Origin: Clostridia bacterium
GTDB taxonomy: Bacteria > Bacillota > Clostridia > UMGS1883
Reading direction: 5' to 3'
DNA length: 9,097 nt
NCBI GenBank assembly: GCA_017468215.1
Contig: JAFUJG010000253.1
Span: forward strand, 1-9,097
Shown here in pieces: positions 1 to 5,500 of the stretch (positions are counted from its first letter, which is position 1; every line of letters starts with the position of its first letter). The position numbers and the translations under genes were made by a program. The notes below the pieces were generated by a model. That model had not been told where the DNA came from, ran no database searches, and worked only from the letters and a program-made list of their open reading frames with translations.

Positions 1-847
1 AAAATTGTTGTATCACAATGTACAAATTATGATATCGCAGCAAAATCATTTGCAATTGTTCATCGCTGTATTCAAAAAAGAGCACAGGGTCCAATTCCTG
101 GCATTTTGAAAAAAACTCAATTATATATACACACAGAAGCGTACGAAAAAACAAGGAAAAATAGTCGCTTTTTTCAAAACTACACTTATCATATGTTTCA
201 TTAAGAATATAAATGGAGCTGACATAATCACAAAAACACTCATCATAAAAGTCATCTTTATTTTGGCATTTAATGTTAAAATATTCTTTCTTAACAGTTT
301 TATAAAATTCAGACTCTTTTAAGCTTTTATATTTTTCCAATAAAAAATGTCCCGCTTCATGTAAAAAAGTGAATTCTTCTTGCAAATCTGTAATCTCTAC
401 CAAATGACTCATTTTGTTTTCATTTATATAGTCATCAGAGTGTTTATATTCTTCAATTGTCGGAGATGTGGAACACAGAAAAAAGCACGAATCTATATTG
501 TTTTTTAAATATGCTTTTTCCATATATGTTTTTAAGAATAAATTTATACATAAATCATTTAAATAACTCTCCGATAGCGAATAGTTAAAATCATACAAAA
601 AAGAGTGCAAATAATAATCCGCAACAAAGAAACTGTTTTTCCCCAATGTAAAAAAATCTGGCAATTGATACAGTGTGTTACAACATAAAATTAAGGGTGC
701 ATCTGTAATGTTATATTTTTTTAAGAAAGGAATTATCCATTCAAAATATTTTGATGAATATATTTTGTGCAATTCATCAGGTGCGTGAGTAACCCTTCTA
801 ATTCTTTTTTTGAAATAATAATTAATAAAAACTTCTTCTTTATTCAT
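1..847 (-). CDS. Putative zinc metallopeptidase with HEAGH motif, 3' end outside window
   Basis: The frame is open from an ATG at 847 to the window edge, giving 282 residues with no stop; the C-terminus is missing. Residues 160-170 read TFLHEAGHFLL, a zincin HExxH helix (H163, E164, H167), and residues 201-208 read YDECFCDY, giving a glutamate (E203) and an aspartate (D207) where gluzincins such as the M48 and ImmA/IrrE (M78) groups carry the third zinc ligand and a supporting acid. The N-terminal 150 residues are rich in aromatics, Lys and Asn and match nothing I recognise; there is no signal peptide, so a cytoplasmic protein is likely. The start overlaps the end of the upstream gene by 8 bp and has no good Shine-Dalgarno of its own, which suggests translational coupling. 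The A/T-rich composition differs from the genes to the right. Peptidase activity is inferred from the motif; the substrate is unknown. Confidence 0.8.
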   Translation of the reverse strand, partial: MNKEEVFINYYFKKRIRRVTHAPDELHKIYSSKYFEWIIPFLKKYNITDAPLILCCNTLYQLPDFFTLGKNSFFVADYYLHSFLYDFNYSLSESYLNDLCINLFLKTYMEKAYLKNNIDSCFFLCSTSPTIEEYKHSDDYINENKMSHLVEITDLQEEFTFLHEAGHFLLEKYKSLKESEFYKTVKKEYFNIKCQNKDDFYDECFCDYVSSIYILNETYDKCSFEKSDYFSLFFRTLLCVYIIEFFSKCQELDPVLFFEYSDEQLQMILLRYHNLYIVIQQF

Positions 848-1166
848 TGTTATGTGTCTGCTGCTCCAATTTCTCAAGCAGTTGAAGTGCTGTTTCCGGC
901 GTTATATCTGCATTTTTAATTTCGATTTCAATATCGCCTTTTTTAAGCTTAATCTCTTTTTTTAATAGTTGCGTACGAGCAATTAAGTATGAGGCTAAAG
1001 CAGTTAAAGCATGAGGGGTTACAGTTATAATAAATTCCATAATTTCATTAGAGCCTACAAATGATTTGTGCTCAACAGGTAATATAAAATCCGGATTTTC
1101 TTTTGCAAAGTCAATAAATACATCCGCGCACTCCATATTAATTGCGATTACTATATCTTTATCCAT
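840..1166 (-). CDS. Small protein with EACC1-like layout, companion of the metallopeptidase
   Basis: 108 residues. The start is fixed by GGGAGG at 1176-1181, 9 nt before the ATG. An N-terminal strand and short helix region (residues 1-36) leads to a hydrophobic segment, FIITVTPHALTALASYLIAR (residues 45-64), then a charged strand pair rich in Lys, Glu and Ile (66-85) and a C-terminal helix (92-104) ending QQTHNNE. This order (short arm, Gly/Ala/Thr-rich hydrophobic helix, beta-hairpin with alternating charge, final acidic-Leu helix) and the length recall EACC1, the 'effector-associated constant component' of NTP-dependent conflict systems, which are encoded next to peptidases or other effectors. 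I compared from memory only, and sequence identity looks low, so the family call is tentative. The gene overlaps the HExxH gene by 8 bp (840-847) and is first in the operon. Alternative: an unrelated small helical membrane-associated protein. Confidence 0.82.
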   Translation of the reverse strand: MDKDIVIAINMECADVFIDFAKENPDFILPVEHKSFVGSNEIMEFIITVTPHALTALASYLIARTQLLKKEIKLKKGDIEIEIKNADITPETALQLLEKLEQQTHNNE

Positions 1167-1215
1167 AAAATCTTACCTCCCATAAAAGCTTATTTGATTA
1201 AAAGATTTTTTTCTT

Positions 1216-1244
1216 ATAATAACATTTTTTATACAAAATTTCAA
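1216..1244 (-). promoter_or_regulatory. Sigma-70-type promoter of the two-gene operon
   Basis: On the minus strand TTGAAA (1244-1239) is followed after exactly 17 bp by TATTAT (1221-1216), preceded by TGT, an extended -10. Transcription would start near 1209, leaving a leader of about 40 nt that contains the GGGAGG ribosome site. It implies the island operon is transcribed independently of the tRNA and tadA. Confidence 0.7.
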
Positions 1245-1290
1245 CTTTATTAAATAAATTTTATAACCCAATGATGCAATTCTAATCGCT

Positions 1291-1348
1291 CGCAGGACAC
1301 AGTCGGGCTCGTCCCCCAAGACCCTCTCCTCGGGACATGCGTTCAAAT
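1291..1348. repeat. GC-rich repeat, copy A
   Basis: This 58-bp stretch runs from CGCAGG to GTTCAAAT and matches copy B (1561-1618) at 52 of 58 positions by eye, with no gaps. It lacks the first 17 bp of copy B, which include one arm of the CATCC-GCA-GGATG hairpin. On its right it runs into TGGCGGATAAG (1362-1372), which matches the CCA and acceptor end of the nearby tRNA-Ser (1670-1680) at 10 of 11 positions, so this copy too sits beside a degraded tRNA end. Confidence 0.75.
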
Positions 1349-1439
1349 ATTCTTTACTCTATGGCGGATAAGTGAAACTCCAAGAAAGCGAGTGTAACGA
1401 TGCTTGATTGGTCAGTTGAACTTATGCGTAGCACCTGGT

Positions 1440-1460
1440 GCGGAGCTGTAGGTGGGATTC
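1440..1460 (-). pseudogene. Degenerate 3' fragment of tRNA-Ser
   Basis: GCGGAG (1440-1445) and AGGTGGGATTC (1450-1460) on the plus strand match 1672-1677 and 1679-1689 of the intact tRNA-Ser exactly, in the same order and orientation, with 4 nt between the blocks instead of 1. These correspond to the discriminator/acceptor end and the 3' half of the T arm. The rest of the tRNA is absent, so the fragment cannot be functional. Confidence 0.5.
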
Positions 1461-1543
1461 CTCGCAAGCGAGCCTGTTGTAACAGCGGCTCATTCTTCGC
1501 TCGCTAAAGCGTTCTCGAATTTGCCTTGTTACTGCCACTCCTC

Positions 1544-1618
1544 GCCCTCCCTTCATCATCCGCAGGATGCGGTCGGGCTCGTCCCCCACGACCCTCTCCT
1601 CGGGACGTGTGTTCAAAT
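1544..1618. repeat. GC-rich repeat, copy B (longest)
   Basis: 75 bp. Its left 38 bp (1544-1581) match copy C (1901-1938) with one mismatch; its right 58 bp (1561-1618) match copy A with six. It contains a hairpin, CATCC-GCA-GGATG (1556-1568). Its right end with the next few bases (1607-1623) can fold as a tRNA T arm, GTGTG-TTCAAAT-CACAT, on the plus strand. Positions 1602-1619 match the sense strand of the tRNA-Ser T-arm region (1702-1685 on minus) at 16 of 18 positions. The repeat may have captured a tRNA-like 3' end in inverted orientation. Confidence 0.8.
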
Positions 1619-1627
1619 CACATTATC

Positions 1628-1669
1628 AAAAAGAAAGAGCGCTACCTTTCGGTAGCACTCTTTCTTTTT
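1628..1669 (-). terminator. Intrinsic terminator of tRNA-Ser
   Basis: The arms 1628-1646 and 1651-1669 pair over 19 bp around a four-base loop that reads GAAA on the minus strand. The pair 1640/1657 is G-U only in minus-strand RNA (it would be a C-A mismatch in plus RNA), which fixes the direction. The terminator begins immediately after the encoded CCA of the tRNA and ends in a T-run. Confidence 0.9.
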
Positions 1670-1758
1670 TGGCGGAGAAGGTGGGATTCGAACCCACGTC
1701 CCTCGGGGGGCATCATGATTTCGAGTCATGTCCGTTATGACCACTTCGATACTTCTCC
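1670..1758 (-). tRNA. tRNA-Ser(CGA), CCA encoded
   Basis: On the minus strand the acceptor GGAGAAG (1758-1752) pairs with CTTCTCC (1680-1674), followed by discriminator G, as is usual for serine tRNAs, and CCA (1672-1670). The anticodon arm is CATGA-CTCGAAA-TCATG, so the anticodon is CGA and the codon read is UCG. A long variable arm (CCC paired with GGG) marks a class II tRNA, and the T arm is GTGGG-TTCGAAT-CCCAC. The D arm contains AGTGG. The gene is intact and has its own terminator. No separate promoter is obvious; it may be read through from tadA, 240 bp upstream. The plus-strand reading frames across it are antisense artefacts. Confidence 0.95.
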
Positions 1759-1790
1759 GTATATATTAAACTTTCCGTGAAAGCTTAACT
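1741..1790. repeat. 50-bp direct repeat, copy 1 (tRNA 5' end plus upstream flank)
   Basis: This copy is identical base for base to 1942-1991. It covers the first 18 nt of the intact tRNA-Ser (1758-1741) and 32 bp of its upstream flank, including the small hairpin CTTTC-ACG-GAAAG on the minus strand. The two copies are 201 bp apart. Confidence 0.95.
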
Positions 1791-1809
1791 CTCGTTTTTT
1801 ATTTTTACT

Positions 1810-1830
1810 ATAACGGAGGTTGTCCGTTAT
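1810..1830. repeat. Perfect inverted repeat, 8-bp arms, 5-nt loop
   Basis: ATAACGGA pairs with TCCGTTAT around GGTTG. It is not followed by a T-run on either strand, so it is not a typical terminator. It lies inside the insert between the two tRNA-5' repeats. Confidence 0.7.
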
Positions 1831-1846
1831 GTCCGTTTGTGGTACC

Positions 1847-1882
1847 CAATTTTATTTATTCGCATACGCTCATATAAAATTG
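1847..1882. repeat. Inverted repeat, 9-bp arms, 18-nt loop
   Basis: CAATTTTAT (1847-1855) pairs with ATAAAATTG (1874-1882). The flanks GGT (1841-1843) and ACC (1883-1885) can extend the stem if three bases bulge. It could be a mini-element terminus or an extruding site; no function is known. Confidence 0.55.
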
Positions 1883-1900
1883 ACCACGGCACAGCTCTAC

Positions 1901-1938
1901 GCCCTCCCTTCGTCATCCGCAGGATGCGGTCGGGCTCG
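1901..1938. repeat. GC-rich repeat, copy C (truncated)
   Basis: 38 bp matching 1544-1581 with one mismatch (G for A). It stops after GGGCTCG and four bases later runs straight into the 5' fragment of tRNA-Ser. It keeps the CATCC-GCA-GGATG hairpin of copy B. Confidence 0.85.
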
Positions 1939-1941
1939 ATT

Positions 1942-1959
1942 CCACTTCGATACTTCTCC
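1942..1959 (-). pseudogene. Truncated 5' fragment of tRNA-Ser
   Basis: On the minus strand these 18 bases are GGAGAAGTATCGAAGTGG, the exact first 18 nt of the intact tRNA-Ser; the rest is replaced by insert sequence. Its 5' end is 41 bp past the tadA stop, a normal tadA-to-tRNA spacing, whereas the intact gene lies 242 bp away. This may therefore be the original tRNA position, now broken. Confidence 0.8.
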
Positions 1960-1991
1960 GTATATATTAAACTTTCCGTGAAAGCTTAACT
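1942..1991. repeat. 50-bp direct repeat, copy 2
   Basis: Identical to 1741-1790. This copy abuts tadA (10 bp from its stop). The identity across both tRNA and non-tRNA bases points to a recent duplication rather than two diverged tRNA genes. Confidence 0.95.
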
Positions 1992-2000
1992 ACATATACA

Positions 2001-2459
2001 TTATTCGCTCTTTTTCTTCCTTATGGACTTAAAAAAGTTGTTTAAAAAATCGGTGCACTCCTGCTCCATAATGCCGCCGTACACCTCGGTTTTACTGCCA
2101 AAATAGCACGGTGCGAAAAGGTCAATTTTTCCGCCTGCACCGCCGTATTCGACATCGTATGCACCGAAGAACACACGCCTCATCCTGGCGTTTATGATTG
2201 CACCTGCACACATTGTACAGGGCTCAAGGGTTACGTAAATGTCGCAATCCTCCAGCCGCCAGTCCTTAAGCTTTTCGCAAGCCTCACGGATTGCCACCAC
2301 CTCGGCATGCAAGGTTGCATCGTGCAACGTTTGCCGCAAGTTATGCCCACGGGCAATAATTTCGCCGTCCTTTACAATAACGGCACCAACAGGAATCTCC
2401 CCTGCCGCAAGAGCTTTATTCGCTTCTGCCATTGCCTCGTACATAAATTTGTTAGCCAT
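2001..2459 (-). CDS. tadA: tRNA-specific adenosine deaminase TadA
   Basis: TadA converts adenosine to inosine at wobble position 34 of tRNA-Arg(ACG) in the cytoplasm. The protein has 152 residues, the usual length. It shows the cytidine-deaminase-fold zinc site: HAE at 51-53 (H51 zinc ligand, E53 proton shuttle) and PCTMC at 80-84 (C81 and C84 zinc ligands). IPVGAVIV (22-29) and GAIINARMRRVFFGA (86-100) are also typical, and the C-terminus is basic (SIRKKKSE). The ATG at 2459 is preceded by AAGGGG (2473-2468) with 8 nt spacing. The gene has its own promoter and no terminator before the tRNA-Ser, so the two may share a transcript; tadA next to a serine tRNA also occurs in other Firmicutes. No key residue is missing. 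Confidence 0.96.
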   Translation of the reverse strand: MANKFMYEAMAEANKALAAGEIPVGAVIVKDGEIIARGHNLRQTLHDATLHAEVVAIREACEKLKDWRLEDCDIYVTLEPCTMCAGAIINARMRRVFFGAYDVEYGGAGGKIDLFAPCYFGSKTEVYGGIMEQECTDFLNNFFKSIRKKKSE

Positions 2460-2483
2460 TTCCCAAACCCCTTACAAGCACTT

Positions 2484-2512
2484 AGCATACCACAAAAAGA
2501 AGGATTAGTCAA
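2484..2512 (-). promoter_or_regulatory. Promoter of tadA
   Basis: TTGACT (2512-2507) and TATGCT (2489-2484) are separated by 17 bp on the minus strand, with TGG directly before the -10 (extended -10). The predicted start near 2477 leaves a leader of about 18 nt with the ribosome site. The architecture is nearly the same as that of the ilvD promoter. Confidence 0.8.
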
Positions 2513-2535
2513 TAATTATCTTCCACATTTAACAT

Positions 2536-2567
2536 AAAAAGAAGCCGGCAGAGGCCGACTTCTTTTT
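2536..2567 (-). terminator. Intrinsic terminator after the secreted BNR protein gene
   Basis: Arms 2536-2549 and 2554-2567 pair around a four-base loop (CTCT on minus). The U-G pair forms only in minus-strand RNA, and the stem ends in a T-run on that strand. It lies 8 bp past the stop codon at 2575 and insulates tadA from the large gene. Confidence 0.9.
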
Positions 2568-2574
2568 TGTACTT

Positions 2575-5500
2575 TTATTCTGTTTTCAGCATATCGTGCA
2601 AGGGTGTCATATCTTTATCCCAGATAAAGATTTTAACATCGCCGCCTACATCAAATGTAAGTGTTTCAAAGTCATTTGCCTTAACCGTAACCGTTTTAGA
2701 TTCTGTCAAGGTTACTTCGTTATTTGCACTGTAGCTTGCTACATAAACCTTAATGTCTTCAACATCGTCGGCAGAAATGTTTTCAAGCTTTACAACTGTC
2801 TGGCTTGCTGTAGCGGAAATAATTTCAGCCTTGATAGCCTCTTTTTCCACTTCATAAACCTTGAAGTTATCAAAGTACCAGTAAGGACCGTTACCTGCAT
2901 TGCCACTGCTTCCGAGCCATGAGAAGTGGAAATAGATATATCCGTCTTCGGGGGCTGTAATTGCAAACTCGTTTGTCTGCCAATCGGTTGTAACATTTAC
3001 AGGGATGTTATTGCCCGAAGCATTTGCGGCAAAATTCTTTTCGGATACAAAAGCTGTGCTTATGTATGCCCCGTCTGTGCCGGCTGTAGTGTGCTTATAG
3101 TCGTAGGACACATAATAGGTCTTGCCTGCCTCAACCTCGATAAAGTTTGCCAAGGAACAGGTGCCTGTAGAGCCGTCGTTCCAGCGTGTACCAAGAGCAT
3201 AGTCATCGGCTGTGATATTGCCTGTTTCATAAAGACCTGCCGCATTTGTGTCACGGTTTACCTTGTAGAACCAGTCACCGCAGGTGTCCTTATAATAGCC
3301 GTTGTTGTAACCGCCGTCAGTACGAGGTGTCTGCCATGTACCCCAACTGAAGTTACCGTCACTATCTTCAAAAGAGCCATCGGAAACAAGGTTATTTCCC
3401 TTTGTCTTGTACTTTTCGTAAACTGCTGTGTGGTTCATAGCACCAAAGTTATATTTAATTTCGCTCAACTTATAAACCACGCCGTCAACAATGATTGTTT
3501 CATCGGGTTTAAAGTTGTAATCATCTGTTCCGGGGTTGAGTGTAACAGTTTCGCTTTCCTTGAGAGTTGCACCAGTGCTTGTTACATAATTTAATGTGAC
3601 CATATCTGTGCCATCTGCATCGGGGTAAACAACATCATAGTCGATGCAAAGAGCCTTTACCTCGTCATGGTTAAGTGCACGGTTGTATACGTAAACATCT
3701 TCTACCAAGCCGTCAAAACCGCCTACTGCAACCTTATTAATACCTGCCCCAACTACTCGCATTTTGTAATCAATAAGACCGTCACGATAGAGAGTTATAT
3801 AATCGCCGTCGCTGCTTATGGTAAGATTTACGTATCTATCGTATTTTGTGAAGAAGTATTCGCCACCTGTACGGATATTGTGGTTTTGCCACTCGTCACT
3901 TGTACCATAAACATTGCTTGTTGCAAACTCTGCATCTAATATTGTCAAAACAACTCTTGGTCTGTTTTCAAGCGGTTCAATATCATCGCCGTATTTTGTG
4001 GGCATATTTTTAACAGAAAGCTTTATCAGTCCCAGGTCAAGAATATCGCCTTCATAACTACCATCAAGATATACGTTTGTAGACACTGTAAACTCTCCTC
4101 TTACGGGAGTATCTCTCACGATATTTACAGTTTCAGTTGTAGATACAAATGCACCGCCGATTTCAGCATAATCTTCGATTACAACTGCATCAGAAAGGTT
4201 AACATCTTCCTTCGGGAGCTCTACCTCACCCATAATAGCTGTGGGGTAACCGGCAGGATACTGGGAATTAACCATCCAGAAGTCGTAATCACCGTGCATC
4301 CACATTACTCTTAAATCGTCACCTTCGCTATTGGGAATAACCCAGGGACGTACATTGTTCTTGGGTGAGTTTTCGGTAATCTGCTCTGTGGATACAACAG
4401 TTTTGCCGTCTTCGCTCATTGTGTACTTGAAGATTTCCCAAACCTTACCAAAAAGACCGTCAACAGGCTTTGAAACATAGATTATCTCGGGGTTGTCAAC
4501 GTCGATACTCATACCGCCTGAGTAGCAGTATTCGGTATTAGAGGGGTGGAACTTACCGCCTGCATTTGTAAGGAAGGTTTTAACCCATTCCGTGCCGTTC
4601 CACTTTACGTAGTAATAATCGTGGCTTGTTTTACTGTTGTCAATGCGGACATTTGCAATGATAGGGTTGCCCAATTCGTCAAGTGCCACCTGCCAGAGCC
4701 AGTTACGAACACTATTTGTTTTGTCAACAATGTGAGACTGGTTTGAATGGTCAACAATGAGGGGACCCTGGTCAATAGTACGCATTAAATTGCCGTTAAT
4801 GTCGTGCATTGTCATGGTATTGATGTCAATATAGTTGCAGTAAAGCCAGTTGGGGTTGTAGTTGTCTGGATGTGTGCCTGTGTAGGAAATATAAATCCTA
4901 TCCTTGCCGTTGGAAGCATACTTTGCGTAAGGACGCACATTAGAGCCAACATTTGAGCTTCGTACCATCTGATAGGGACCGTATGTAAATTCCATATCGC
5001 CGTTTTCATCGGGAAGTGAAAGCTTAGCTATTGTAGGGTGCCACTCAATACCTCTCCAGCAAAGGTAGATATGGTCAGGGTCGTCAGAAAGGATAAAAGG
5101 CGAAGGATATGTTGTGTTGTTAGCTGTAACAAGGCACTTTTCGGGGCCTAACGTTGTTAAATCGCCCTTTTTCTCAGTTACTCTGTACCAGAAGCAGGCT
5201 TCGTCAGTATGACGTGAGTAGAACACAACAATTCTGCCGTCGGGTATCATAACAAATGTGGGGTTGTTGTGGTCGTCAGGCTGAATGTTAGTTCTGATTA
5301 AAACCTCGTCAACCTTATCTGTAAGATTATTAATCTGTGTTGCCTTAATATTGCCGTGAACATCAATGTAACCTATAACTGTTACATCAATTGTGCCGTC
5401 ATCGTTCTTGAGTGTAACTGCTCTGGGGTCTGCAAACCAGCACCATGCACCCTCGTCCTCGTATTCATAGCCGTAAAAGCTCGTTGTGTCTTCATCCTTT

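Larger units (their letters stand above)
1262..1627. other. Intergenic junction between island operon and tRNA terminator; no gene
   Basis: No frame here has a convincing start, ribosome site or protein-like composition. The stretch holds two copies of a GC-rich repeat (1291-1348 and 1544-1618), a degenerate piece of tRNA-Ser (1440-1460) and small hairpins between them: CTCGC-AA-GCGAG at 1461-1472 and CGC-TAAA-GCG at 1502-1511. Composition changes from A/T-rich (left of about 1280) to GC-rich. It is best read as rearranged tRNA-flanking DNA. Confidence 0.6.
1791..1941. other. 151-bp insert between the tRNA-5' direct repeats
   Basis: No coding frame. The segment contains a perfect 8-bp inverted repeat, ATAACGGA/TCCGTTAT (1810-1817 and 1823-1830), a 9-bp inverted repeat, CAATTTTAT/ATAAAATTG (1847-1855 and 1874-1882), and GC-rich repeat copy C at its right end. 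The bases TGTCCGTTATG (1821-1831) also occur in the tRNA D-arm region (1729-1739). It separates tadA from the intact tRNA. Confidence 0.6.

Noticed and set aside
1422..1616. 64-residue minus frame across repeat B
   Set aside because: It is made of repeat and tRNA-fragment sequence, has no ribosome site and is Arg-rich as expected from GC-rich non-coding DNA.
1280..1630. SRP RNA (ffs), which often lies near tadA and a serine tRNA in Firmicutes
   Set aside because: I could not find the conserved SRP core (GGTCAGG...GGAAGGAAGCAGC) on either strand.
1452..1780. Plus-strand frames through the tRNA (containing RRRWDSNPRPSG)
   Set aside because: This peptide is the familiar antisense translation of a serine tRNA; the frames also cross the terminator and the repeats and lack ribosome sites.
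1291..1938. CRISPR-like array from repeats A, B and C
   Set aside because: Spacings are unequal (about 195 and 282 bp), copies are unequal in length, and there are no cas genes.
2926..3594. 222-residue plus-strand frame
   Set aside because: It lies wholly inside the BNR gene on the opposite strand, is Cys/Val-rich and has no independent signals.
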